Source of the DNA: an uncultured Oscillospiraceae bacterium
GTDB lineage: Bacteria > Bacillota > Clostridia > Oscillospirales > Oscillospiraceae
Length of the DNA: 7,612 nt
Direction: 5' to 3'
Assembly (NCBI GenBank): GCA_934646175.1
Contig: CAKUEI010000076.1
Coordinates: forward strand, 1-7,612
In this document: piece by piece, positions 1 through 6,165 of the stretch
Layout: each line of letters begins with the position of its first letter
Position numbering within the stretch: the stretch's first letter is position 1
Notes under the pieces: model-generated
Seen by the model: the letters and a program-made list of their open reading frames with translations, nothing else
Told to the model about the DNA's origin: nothing
The model's database searches: none
Program-made: the position numbers and the translations under genes

Positions 1-23
1 ACTCTCGCGTAACCGTATTCCAT
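1..23 (-). CDS. Serine recombinase (resolvase/invertase family), N-terminal fragment cut by window edge
   Basis: On the - strand an ATG at 23-21 opens a frame reading MEYGYAR and then GT, the first two bases of a Val codon, before the window ends. It is preceded by a strong Shine-Dalgarno AAGGAGG (positions 38-32) with an 8-nt spacer, so the start is well supported. The opening Y-G-Y-A-R-V is the classic first strand of the resolvase/invertase catalytic domain, which normally continues V-S-T-x-x-Q and carries the catalytic serine just after this point. That serine lies outside the window. Such enzymes act on DNA in resolution, inversion or integration. The gene lies downstream of the SDR gene on the same strand but beyond its terminator, so it is probably transcribed separately. 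Only seven residues are visible, so the family call is good but not certain, and the subtype cannot be given. Confidence 0.55.
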
Positions 24-39
24 AAAATCAGCCTCCTTC

Positions 40-60
40 ATAGGTCCACAATGAACCTAT
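40..60. repeat. 21-bp dyad immediately upstream of the recombinase ribosome binding site
   Basis: ATAGGTCCA (40-48) and TGAACCTAT (52-60) are inverted copies matching at 8 of 9 positions around a CAA centre. The dyad stops 1 nt from the recombinase Shine-Dalgarno. A second inverted repeat, ACAAT (48-52) / ATTGT (59-63), overlaps it, so in RNA the two hairpins exclude each other. ATTGTA (59-64) reads TACAAT on the - strand and could be a -10 element, but I see no matching -35. Possible roles are a recombinase binding or crossover subsite, an operator, or a translation-control hairpin. Confidence 0.45.
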
Positions 61-85
61 TGTAAGGCCGTCACCAAGGCCGGCT

Positions 86-104
86 CCGCATAAAAAACAT
101 GCGG
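86..104. repeat. Short perfect hairpin CCGCAT / ATGCGG
   Basis: CCGCAT (86-91), a 7-nt A-rich loop, and ATGCGG (99-104), followed on the + strand by TTTT. It looks like a small + strand terminator, but no + strand gene precedes it in the window. It may instead be one of the dyads making up the structured recombinase upstream region. Confidence 0.4.
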
Positions 105-124
105 TTTTGCCTGCGCCTTTTCGG

Positions 125-166
125 CTGAAATACGACCGACCAAGCCCGTATGCGCTTTTATTTCAG
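125..166. repeat. Inverted repeat CTGAAATA / TATTTCAG, 26-bp spacer
   Basis: Perfect 8-bp arms at 125-132 and 159-166. The long spacer makes a simple hairpin less likely than a paired protein-binding site. It lies 100-145 bp upstream of the recombinase start. Confidence 0.4.
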
Positions 167-173
167 AGAAAAA

Positions 174-209
174 AACAGCGGAGTATGGGCTGGAATGGCC
201 CGTGCTGTT
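174..209. repeat. Bulged hairpin AACAGC...ATGGGC / GCCCGT...GCTGTT
   Basis: AACAGC (174-179) pairs with GCTGTT (204-209). ATGGGC (185-190) pairs with GCCCGT (198-203) with one wobble pair. A 5-nt bulge (180-184) separates the two helices on the left arm. The total is about 12 bp of stem in a gene-free stretch. Confidence 0.4.
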
Positions 210-248
210 ATTGGGCGCTTACGCTTTTTCGACAGATAGACATAAAAT

Positions 249-284
249 CAGAGGGAGTCGGAACATGCGTTCCGGCTCCCTCTG
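249..284 (-). terminator. Intrinsic terminator of the SDR gene
   Basis: CAGAGGGAG (249-257) and CGGAAC (259-264) pair with GTTCCG (269-274) and CTCCCTCTG (276-284) around an ATGC loop, giving a 15-bp stem with one opposed base (258/275). Read on the - strand it lies 24 nt past the SDR stop codon and is followed by ATTTTATG, a short T-rich tail. It separates the SDR gene from the recombinase gene. Confidence 0.85.
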
Positions 285-307
285 GGTTTACGGTATGTAT
301 GGCAGAA

Positions 308-1096
308 TCAGTGCAGAATCAAACCACCGGTGACATTGATGCCCTGACCGGTCATATTGTCTGCAAAATCGGAGGAGAGATACAGAAACATCCGGGCAAT
401 GTCCTCCTCCGTCTGGGGGCGCTTCAGGGGAATGCCGGAGATGCGCTCGTTCCAGTAAGCATCGGGATCGCCGCCGGCTTCTTTCACATCGGAGAGCAGC
501 TTGTCCCAGATGCGGGTGTGTACGATGCCGGGGCAGACGCAGTTCACATTGATGTTGTAGGGGGCGGCGTACTTGGCAATGGCCTGCGTCATGCCGGTGA
601 CAGCAAATTTGGAGGCTGTATAGGCGATATTGGTGGGATAGCCTTCCTTGCCGGACATGGAGGACATATTAACGATCTTGCCGGCCTTGTTGGGGATCAT
701 GACCCGCAGGACCGCCTGATCGACGAGGAAGGTACCTTTGGCATTGACGTCCATCATGAAATCATAGATATCCTCGGACATTTCAAGAAAATCAACCTTG
801 GTGCTGGCACCGGCGATGTTGTTCAGAATATCAATGCGGCCAAAGGTATGCAGAGCGACTTCCACCATGGCATCCACATCAGCCTTGACAGTCACATTGC
901 ATTTGCAGGAAGCGGTCTTGACGCCGTACTTTTCCGCAATGTCGGCAGCAGTCTTGGCAGCGGCGGCTTCGTCCATATCCGCCACCAGCACATTGGCGCC
1001 GGCCTCGGCCAGAAGCATAGACGTAGTGCGGCCCATGCCGCCTGCGCCTCCGGTGACGACTGCATTTTTACCCTTCAGAGAAATTTCAACACTCAT
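308..1096 (-). CDS. Classical short-chain dehydrogenase/reductase (SDR), likely NAD-dependent sugar or polyol oxidoreductase
   Basis: The 262-residue length is typical of classical SDRs. Visible motifs are the nucleotide-binding TGGAGGMG (residues 15-22), an Asp at the end of the second strand (VLVAD, D40) that favours NAD(H) over NADP(H), NNIAGAS (92-98), Asn118, Ser146 in NMSSMSG, and the catalytic YTASK (Tyr159, Lys163). The C-terminal MTGQGINVTGG is common in SDRs acting on sugars, polyols and sugar acids. The ATG at 1096 is chosen because AAGGAG lies about 8 nt upstream; the frame stays open for 15 more codons, but those lack a ribosome site. It lies 139 bp downstream of the AraC gene on the same strand. 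I see no clear promoter in that gap, so the two may be co-transcribed. A role in making or recycling the sugar acid used by the + strand genes is inferred from context. The substrate is unknown. Confidence 0.93.
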   Translation of the reverse strand: MSVEISLKGKNAVVTGGAGGMGRTTSMLLAEAGANVLVADMDEAAAAKTAADIAEKYGVKTASCKCNVTVKADVDAMVEVALHTFGRIDILNNIAGASTKVDFLEMSEDIYDFMMDVNAKGTFLVDQAVLRVMIPNKAGKIVNMSSMSGKEGYPTNIAYTASKFAVTGMTQAIAKYAAPYNINVNCVCPGIVHTRIWDKLLSDVKEAGGDPDAYWNERISGIPLKRPQTEEDIARMFLYLSSDFADNMTGQGINVTGGLILH

Positions 1097-1235
1097 TGTC
1101 AATCGCTCCTTTTTGAAAACTTGAGATATTTGATAAATCATTCCATAGAGAGCCTGTATTCACTAATGTAACACATGAGCGGAAAAAATCCATTCTCTAT
1201 TTGACAGGGAAGGTTTCAAATCAGAAACGGATTCT

Positions 1236-2108
1236 TTATTTGCCGAAGGTGTTCAGCTGCCGCCGGTACTCTTCCGGGCTGATGCCGACGGCTTTCTTGA
1301 AGGCCTTATAGAAGTTGCTGTAGTTGTGATAGCCTACCCGCTCGGCGATCTCCGTGATCTCCAGATCCTCATACATCAGCTGCCGGGCGCGGGCAATGCG
1401 CTTTTCAATGATGTAACTGACCAGGGAGGACCCGGTGACATTTTTGAACAGCTTGCTGATGTACGTTACGCTGTAATTGTATTTTTCTGCAATGTCCTGC
1501 AGGAAAAGCTTTTCAGACAGGTTCTGCTCCACATAATGCAGGATGGAGCCGACCAGATGGATGTGCTGGAAAGAAGCGGTGTCAGGGGAATCCTCCAAAT
1601 GCAGGTCGCAGTACAGGCAGCCCAGGATCCGATGGACAATGGCGCTGGATATGATCTGTTCGCCCGGTGTGCTGTCCAACTGACGCAGTTCTTCGATCAT
1701 GCGGAGATATTTTTGCAGCTGCATCGTATCCGCATGCATAATGGGATAATAGGGGTTCTGCGGAGAGAACATCTGGTACAGATTTGCACTCTTTTTGGAA
1801 TAACTCCATAAGATCTGCGGCTCAATGCCGATGGAGAAGCGGGCATGTCCGTCGTTTTTTTGAAAATCCATGATATGGCTTTCAAACATGCAGCAGAAAA
1901 CAATGTCGCCCTTATGGAGGGGATAAACCGTTTTGCCGCACTGATAAACGCTGTCCTCATCTCCCAGATAGAAATTGATCTCGTAATAGTCATGATGATG
2001 GCGGTAGTGGCGGGAGTTATCTCCATGTGCGTGCATCTGTATGTGAAAATCATTTTCCGGAATCAACAGAGAGAGCTTGGACAACAGCATAGAATCGTGT
2101 TCCTGCAA
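1236..2108 (-). CDS. AraC-family transcriptional regulator with N-terminal cupin domain
   Basis: 290 residues, the usual size for an AraC activator. The N-terminal half is a cupin-type sensor: a His-rich stretch HYRHHHDYYEINFY (about 34-47), a PLHKGDIVF turn, and a later His in FESHIMDF. The C-terminal half holds two helix-turn-helix motifs, LQDIAEKYNYSVTYISKLFKNVTG (in two halves, about 203-226) and ITEIAERVGYHNYSNFYKAF (about 251-270), followed by the typical GISPEEYRRQL. The start is best read as TTG at 2108: GGAGGTG lies exactly 6 nt before it. The in-frame GTG at 2117 is part of that ribosome site, and the ATG at 2090 is too far away. The gene is divergent from the permease and has a strong promoter of its own. 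By family and position it probably activates the sugar-acid genes in response to their substrate; this is inferred. Confidence 0.95.
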   Translation of the reverse strand: MQEHDSMLLSKLSLLIPENDFHIQMHAHGDNSRHYRHHHDYYEINFYLGDEDSVYQCGKTVYPLHKGDIVFCCMFESHIMDFQKNDGHARFSIGIEPQILWSYSKKSANLYQMFSPQNPYYPIMHADTMQLQKYLRMIEELRQLDSTPGEQIISSAIVHRILGCLYCDLHLEDSPDTASFQHIHLVGSILHYVEQNLSEKLFLQDIAEKYNYSVTYISKLFKNVTGSSLVSYIIEKRIARARQLMYEDLEITEIAERVGYHNYSNFYKAFKKAVGISPEEYRRQLNTFGK

Positions 2109-2143
2109 GGTGAGCACCTCCGTTCGGCTTGGAATTTACTAGA

Positions 2144-2172
2144 ATTATATATCAGAACCCCGGTTCAGTCAA
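2144..2172 (-). promoter_or_regulatory. Promoter of the AraC-family gene
   Basis: On the - strand TTGACT (2172-2167) and a perfect TATAAT (2149-2144) are separated by exactly 17 bp. This is a near-consensus sigma-A promoter about 36 bp before the TTG start. Transcription should begin near 2137. Confidence 0.85.
2155..2166. promoter_or_regulatory. Palindromic operator candidate inside the AraC promoter spacer
   Basis: GAACC (2155-2159), CC, GGTTC (2162-2166) is a perfect dyad filling most of the spacer between the -35 and -10 boxes of the AraC-gene promoter. A protein bound here would block RNA polymerase. AraC proteins usually prefer direct repeats, so this may be the site of a different repressor. 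Confidence 0.4.
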
Positions 2173-2433
2173 AGATAAATGGCCTTTTTAGGAGAATAAA
2201 AGGGAAAAATGCATGATGAATGCAAAAAAGACCGGAAACGAATCCGTTAGTGATTTCAAAGACACAAGCTGACGCCGTGGCCCGCAGGAGGCGGACAGCA
2301 AACGCTGGCTGTCTCCTGTATGCTTTTCATTTTCTGTTATGCGTAAAGAATTCGTTAATGTTTACACGTGCCAATTTTGCTTCCGTATGTTTGAGTTTTC
2401 AAGTTGTAAATTATTTATATACGAATTAAAAGA
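2173..2433. other. Gene-free stretch between the divergent promoters
   Basis: Short frames here lack ribosome sites and coding character. Composition falls from mixed to strongly AT-rich after about 2330. The only clear structure is the hairpin at 2285-2318. TTGAGT (2391) with TATATA (2416) is a weak promoter-like pair that I do not call. Confidence 0.5.
2285..2318 (+). repeat. Hairpin CAGGA...GACAGC / GCTGTCTCCTG
   Basis: CAGGA (2285-2289) and GACAGC (2294-2299) pair with GCTGTC (2308-2313) and TCCTG (2314-2318), with a 4-nt left bulge and an 8-nt loop. The + strand sequence after it is T-rich but interrupted (about 2319-2336), so it could stop + strand (AraC-antisense) transcripts. An alternative pairing CCGC (2282-2285) / GCGG (2291-2294) competes with it. 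Confidence 0.4.
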
Positions 2434-2563
2434 ACTTCGCACTTACTTAAATGGCCAATTTATCTGTTTTTCCGGGGAAAATTCGCGAACAAAGTAAATA
2501 TATTGCAGATTTAAGGGAGTACAGAATATGAAATCTTAAAGTCTGATTTTGATATTGCGAAGT
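2434..2563. promoter_or_regulatory. Candidate AraC-regulator operator cluster (GCGAA boxes)
   Basis: Three related boxes lie in the AT-rich region upstream of the permease promoter: ACTTCGCA (2434-2441), the palindrome TTCGCGAA (2482-2489), and TGCGAAGT (2556-2563). The first and third are exact 8-bp inverted copies. The third overlaps the -35 box (2555-2560), the usual position for an AraC-type activator contacting RNA polymerase, and the distant copy would suit a DNA loop. Assignment to the adjacent regulator is inferred. Confidence 0.4.
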
Positions 2564-2583
2564 ATGCAAAGAATGATTATAAT
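2555..2583 (+). promoter_or_regulatory. Promoter of the permease gene
   Basis: TTGCGA (2555-2560), a 17-bp spacer and a perfect TATAAT (2578-2583). The weak -35 box with an ideal -10 fits an activator-dependent promoter. Transcription should start near 2590, leaving a 5' leader of about 126 nt. Confidence 0.8.
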
Positions 2584-2591
2584 AATTATTA

Positions 2592-2703
2592 CCAAAAAAC
2601 GTTGCCTGACAAGCATGTTTTTTTGGCATTACATAGACAAAATGTATGCAGGAAAGGAATACATATATTTTGTGTTGTAAACTTACGCTGTTCGTGTTTT
2701 ACA
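2592..2703 (+). promoter_or_regulatory. Structured 5' leader of the permease mRNA, three tandem hairpins
   Basis: Hairpin 1 is CCAAAAAAC (2592-2600) / GTTTTTTTGG (2617-2626), starting almost at the predicted transcript end. Hairpin 2 is TACAT (2630-2634) / ATGTA (2642-2646). Hairpin 3 is TGTAAAC (2676-2682) / GTTTTACA (2696-2703) with an inner ACG/CGT helix; it ends at the first base of the AGGAGG ribosome site (2703-2708). The layout suggests mRNA protection or control of ribosome access. I do not recognise a known riboswitch class. Confidence 0.4.
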
Positions 2704-2715
2704 GGAGGTGCTTCC

Positions 2716-4125
2716 ATGGCTCAATTTGTCCTCGCAATCGTCATTTCCATCGCTGTCCTCGTCGTGCTGATTGTCAAGTTCAATGTGCACCCGGTCATTT
2801 CTCTGTTTGCGTCCGGTATGCTCGCGGGAACGATTCTCGGCAACGACCTGGTTACGTCCATTACCGCCATTGCCAGCGGTTTCGGTTCCACGCTGACCAG
2901 CATCGGCATGACCATCATCTTCGGTGCCATCATCGCATGCGCAGTGCGCGACTCCGGCGCCGCAAAATCCATGGTCAACTTTTTCATTCGTCTCTTCCGC
3001 GGAAAGAACCTTGAACTTTCCACCGGTCTCGCCGCTTACATCATGTCCATCCCCGTGTTCGGCGATGTCACCATGGTCCTGATTTCCCCCCTGACCGCCA
3101 TCATCAGCAAGCGTCAGAACAAGCCCATGGGCCTGATGTCTTCCATGACGATCCTTTCGCTGAACCTCACCCACTCTATGGTTCCCCCTACGCCCGGCAT
3201 TCTGGCTGTTGCCGTTCTGCTTGGCGCAGACCTGGGCTGGGTCATTGTCTGGGGCATTGTCTGCTCCTTCATTGCCTACATACTCACTTGGCTGCTCATG
3301 CGCAAGTGGGCTGCCAAGGATGCTTTTGAGCCGAAGCCCGAATATGTTGAGGGCATCGAAGAGGTCAACAGCAACGATTATCGCGATTTCCTCATCAAAG
3401 AAGATAATCTGCCCAGTGTTCTCTTTGCTATGTCCCCGATCCTTGCTCCTGTTATTCTGATTGCGCTTTCTTCCTTTGCGAGCATGGCTCTCGCGGAAGG
3501 AAACGCCGTTCGTTCCCTGCTGGAAGTGATCGGCAACCGCAACATTTCCATGTTTATCGGCGTGATCTTCAGCTGGCTGCTGGGTGCGACCCGCAAGGAA
3601 AAGACCCTTGCCAGCTATAACCTTGTTACCAAAAAGAACGAGACCAGCATCTTCAACTGCATGTTCAACGGCTGGGTAGCCGAGGCTCTTGAGGTTGCGC
3701 TTGTTCCCCTGATCGTCACCGGTTTCGGCGGCGGCTTTGCACAGATCATCAAGAATGCTCCCGCTGCGGCTGAGCTGGGCGATGTCATTGCTGCTTCCAA
3801 CTTCCCCGGCATGCTTGTGCCGTTCATCATCGGTGCCGTTATGGAATGCGCCGTTGGCTCCCGTACCACTGCCGGCATGACTGCCGCCGGTCTCTGCCTG
3901 CCGATGCTCGGCTCTCTGGGCATCACGCCTGTTGCTTGTGCCGTTATGATCGGCGCCGGCACCATGATCGTGTCCCACGTCAACGACTCCGGCTGGTGGG
4001 TCAGCCAGTCCATGTTCAACATGGATATGAAGCGCACCTTCAAGTATAACACGCTTGTCGGCGGCGTGGCCGGTGTGATCGCTGGTATTGCCGGTATTGT
4101 GTTCATCCTTATTGGTGTAATGTAA
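2716..4125 (+). CDS. GntP-family sugar-acid permease
   Basis: 469 residues, slightly longer than typical GntP carriers (about 440-455). It is an integral membrane protein with roughly 11-13 hydrophobic segments, the first at residues 3-20 and the last at about 446-468. The central charged loop at about 197-232 is cytoplasm-like. Diagnostic GntP features are NLTHSMVPPTPGILAVA (150-166) and HVNDSGWWVSQSMF (421-434). The family imports gluconate and related aldonates by proton symport, although some members carry D-serine or fructuronate. The ATG at 2716 has AGGAGGTG 5 nt upstream. The open frame reaches back to 2602, but that extension has no ribosome site and covers the leader. It is preceded by its own promoter and followed by a hairpin at 4184. 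Together with the dehydratase and aldolase it mirrors E. coli yjhF-yjhG-yjhH. Import of a pentonate or hexonate is inferred. Confidence 0.92.
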   Translation: MAQFVLAIVISIAVLVVLIVKFNVHPVISLFASGMLAGTILGNDLVTSITAIASGFGSTLTSIGMTIIFGAIIACAVRDSGAAKSMVNFFIRLFRGKNLELSTGLAAYIMSIPVFGDVTMVLISPLTAIISKRQNKPMGLMSSMTILSLNLTHSMVPPTPGILAVAVLLGADLGWVIVWGIVCSFIAYILTWLLMRKWAAKDAFEPKPEYVEGIEEVNSNDYRDFLIKEDNLPSVLFAMSPILAPVILIALSSFASMALAEGNAVRSLLEVIGNRNISMFIGVIFSWLLGATRKEKTLASYNLVTKKNETSIFNCMFNGWVAEALEVALVPLIVTGFGGGFAQIIKNAPAAAELGDVIAASNFPGMLVPFIIGAVMECAVGSRTTAGMTAAGLCLPMLGSLGITPVACAVMIGAGTMIVSHVNDSGWWVSQSMFNMDMKRTFKYNTLVGGVAGVIAGIAGIVFILIGVM

Positions 4126-4183
4126 TCTTCCGCAGATTACCGGGTTGTCCTTTCCAACAAGGTAATTGATAAGTAAAAAGCCT

Positions 4184-4224
4184 GGAGCCATCGTTGATGC
4201 CGTTTCGGCAGCGGCGGTGGCTCC
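4184..4224 (+). terminator. Hairpin terminator (possibly partial) after the permease gene
   Basis: GGAGCCA (4184-4190) pairs with TGGCTCC (4218-4224). Wobble-containing pairs continue inward to a perfect TGCCG/CGGCA tip with a TTT loop (4198-4210). The hairpin is preceded by an A tract and followed by GTGTTTGT, an interrupted T tail, so termination may be incomplete. It would make the permease transcript more abundant than the dehydratase-aldolase part. Confidence 0.7.
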
Positions 4225-4323
4225 GTGTTTGTATCCGTAACTGCAAACGACGCAAACATCAAAAGGGTGATAAAAGTTACGAAAATTAATGAAGAAAACG
4301 CGTTAAAATCATGTTCCTTTTCA

Positions 4324-4353
4324 TTGCATTTGCAGCAGCTTTTGTCGTATGAT
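4324..4353 (+). promoter_or_regulatory. Possible promoter of the dehydratase-aldolase operon
   Basis: TTGCAT (4324-4329), an 18-bp spacer, then TATGAT (4348-4353), which matches 5 of 6 consensus -10 bases. The -35 match is weak. A promoter is expected here because a terminator-like hairpin lies upstream and 196 bp of AT-rich non-coding DNA follow it before the dehydratase start. Confidence 0.4.
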
Positions 4354-4420
4354 ATGGATGCATACATTGAGGTCGTACTGCATTCATTCGTTAAACCAAC
4401 GTGTATAAAGGAGTATTTTT

Positions 4421-6142
4421 ATGAATCAGAAAAGCGCACCGAACAGAAAATTCTGGGCACAGTTTGACGCTCTGGACATGGGCACCGGCTGGGATGACAC
4501 GGATATTGTCAAGCCGCAGATCATGATTGAGAGCGTTTACGGCGACTCTCATCCCGGCAGCTATCACCTCAACCAGATGGTCGAGCAGGCCGTTTACGGT
4601 GTTTATGAAATGGGCGGCAAGCCGGCCAAGTACTACGCCACGGATATCTGCGACGGCTGCACGCAGGGCTATGACGGCATGAACTATGTGCTCGCTTCCC
4701 GCGAGGCCATTGCCAACATGGTGGAGATCCATGGCTGCGCCGTTCCCTGGGACGGCATGATTCTCGCCTCCAGCTGCGACAAATCCATCCCGGCGCATCT
4801 GAAGGCCATGGCCCGTCTGAATGTTCCCGCAATCTTCATGCCCGGCGGATCCATGCGTCCCGGCCCGCATATGACCACATCCATCGTAGCCGGTGATATT
4901 TCTCTGCGTGAGAAGCGCGACGGCGCCATCACCCCGCAGGAGGTCCGCGACTTCAAGCTGACCGGCTGCCCCTCCGTCGGCGCCTGCAGCTTCCTCGGTA
5001 CCGCCTCCACTATGCAGTGCATTGCCGAGGCGCTGGGTCTGACGCTGCCCGGTGCGGCTCTTGTTCCCGCCACCATGCGCGATCTGCTTCAGTATTCCCG
5101 CTATGCCGGCCGCAAGATCATGGAGCTTGCCGAAAAGAATATTACGCCGGATAAGATCCTGACTCCCGCTGCTTTCCGCAACGCGATCATTGTGCACAGT
5201 GCCATCGGCGGCTCCACGAACGCCACGCTGCACCTGCCCTCCGTCGCCCGCGAGCTCGGCTACGAGCTGCCTATCGAACTGTTCGATGAGATCAACCACC
5301 AGGTTCCCCACATCGGCAACATCTACCCCTCCGGCACGCAGATCACCGAAAGCTTCTGGTTCGCCGGCGGCGTGCCGATGGTCGAATGGATGCTGCGCGA
5401 TATGCTGGATCTGGACGTCATGACCGTTACCGGCAAGACGCTCGGCGAGAACCTTGAGGATCTTTGGAAGGACAACTGGTTCGACCGTAATCTCGGCTAT
5501 CTGGACAACTATGGCCTGAAGCGGGAAGATGTGATCTTCCCCGTTGAAAAAGCGCATGAAAAAGGCTCTGTGGCCATTCTCAAGGGCAACATTGCTCCCG
5601 AAGGCAGTGTCGTAAAATACGCCGCCTGCGCCGAGGATCAGCGTGAAGTTGTCAATGCAACCGCACGTGTATTCAACTGTGAAGAGGATGCATACGACGC
5701 CGTTGTCAAAAAGATTCTCAATCCGGGCGATGTTGTCATCGTTCGCTACGAGGGTCCCCGCGGCTGCGGCATGCCGGAAATGGTTGCCACAACGGAAGCT
5801 ATCTGCTGCGACGATAGAATCAACGGCTCTGTGGCCCTCATCACCGATGGCCGCTTCTCCGGCGCTACCCGCGGTGCCGCCATCGGCCACGTCTCTCCCG
5901 AAGCTGCTGCCGGTGGCCCCATCGCTTTCGTTGAGGAGGGCGATCTGATCTCCTACAGCGTGAAGAACCGCACGATCAACCTGACCGGTATACACGGTGT
6001 GCCGTGCACGGTAGAAGAAGCCACGGCAGAACTTGCCAAGCGCGCCGAAAAGGGCATTATTCCCCGTGAGCCGCGCAAGGGCTTCTATAAGCACTACACC
6101 AGCCATGCTGCGTCTGCCATGAAGGGCGCGGGCCTGGAATAA
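4421..6142 (+). CDS. IlvD/Edd-family sugar-acid dehydratase, YjhG/YagF (xylonate dehydratase)-like
   Basis: 573 residues. It dehydrates an aldonate to a 2-keto-3-deoxy acid with an Fe-S cluster and a divalent metal. Visible family motifs are CDGCTQGYDGM (77-87), SCDKSIP (118-124; Cys119 for the cluster, Asp120 and Lys121 for the metal site), GCPSVGACSFLGTAST (182-197), GGSTNATLHLP (263-273), MTVTGKTLGENL (334-345), GNIAPEGSVVK (389-399) and GRFSGATRGAAIGHVSPEA (in two halves, 477-495; Ser480 is the likely base). In dihydroxy-acid and arabonate dehydratases a Cys follows Pro near residue 45; here it is Gly46 within SHPGSYHL. That, plus CDG-TQG and GNIAPEGSV, places it near YjhG/YagF and away from IlvD. 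Cys77, Cys119 and Cys189 are the probable ligands. AAAGGAG lies 7 nt before the ATG. The aldolase follows 23 nt downstream. Amino-acid synthesis as a role is unlikely given the neighbours. Xylonate is a guess from the nearest family. Confidence 0.93.
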   Translation: MNQKSAPNRKFWAQFDALDMGTGWDDTDIVKPQIMIESVYGDSHPGSYHLNQMVEQAVYGVYEMGGKPAKYYATDICDGCTQGYDGMNYVLASREAIANMVEIHGCAVPWDGMILASSCDKSIPAHLKAMARLNVPAIFMPGGSMRPGPHMTTSIVAGDISLREKRDGAITPQEVRDFKLTGCPSVGACSFLGTASTMQCIAEALGLTLPGAALVPATMRDLLQYSRYAGRKIMELAEKNITPDKILTPAAFRNAIIVHSAIGGSTNATLHLPSVARELGYELPIELFDEINHQVPHIGNIYPSGTQITESFWFAGGVPMVEWMLRDMLDLDVMTVTGKTLGENLEDLWKDNWFDRNLGYLDNYGLKREDVIFPVEKAHEKGSVAILKGNIAPEGSVVKYAACAEDQREVVNATARVFNCEEDAYDAVVKKILNPGDVVIVRYEGPRGCGMPEMVATTEAICCDDRINGSVALITDGRFSGATRGAAIGHVSPEAAAGGPIAFVEEGDLISYSVKNRTINLTGIHGVPCTVEEATAELAKRAEKGIIPREPRKGFYKHYTSHAASAMKGAGLE

Positions 6143-6165
6143 TTTTTGTGGGGGATTAGAAATTA

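Noticed and set aside
1097..1141. 15-codon N-terminal extension of the SDR
   Set aside because: It covers the AAGGAG ribosome site for the ATG at 1096. SDRs begin close to the first strand, as this one does from 1096.
107..1171. Long + strand open frame opposite the SDR gene
   Set aside because: The - strand frame has full SDR motifs, a ribosome site and a terminator. The + strand frame is low-complexity Gly/His/Asp-rich shadow sequence.
1213..1228. Small hairpin GTTTC/GAAAC after the AraC stop as a terminator
   Set aside because: Only 5 bp, AT-rich and without a T tail. Read-through into the SDR gene is more likely.
2109..2117. GTG start for the AraC gene
   Set aside because: The GTG overlaps the Shine-Dalgarno itself. 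TTG at 2108 has ideal 6-nt spacing.
2602..2715. N-terminal extension of the permease by 38 codons
   Set aside because: No ribosome site at 2602, and the stretch is the AT-rich structured leader. AGGAGGTG sits 5 nt before the ATG at 2716.
2683..4191. 502-codon - strand open frame opposite the permease
   Set aside because: It is a shadow of a codon-biased membrane-protein gene: very rich in Gly, His, Asp and Asn, with no ribosome site and no family features.
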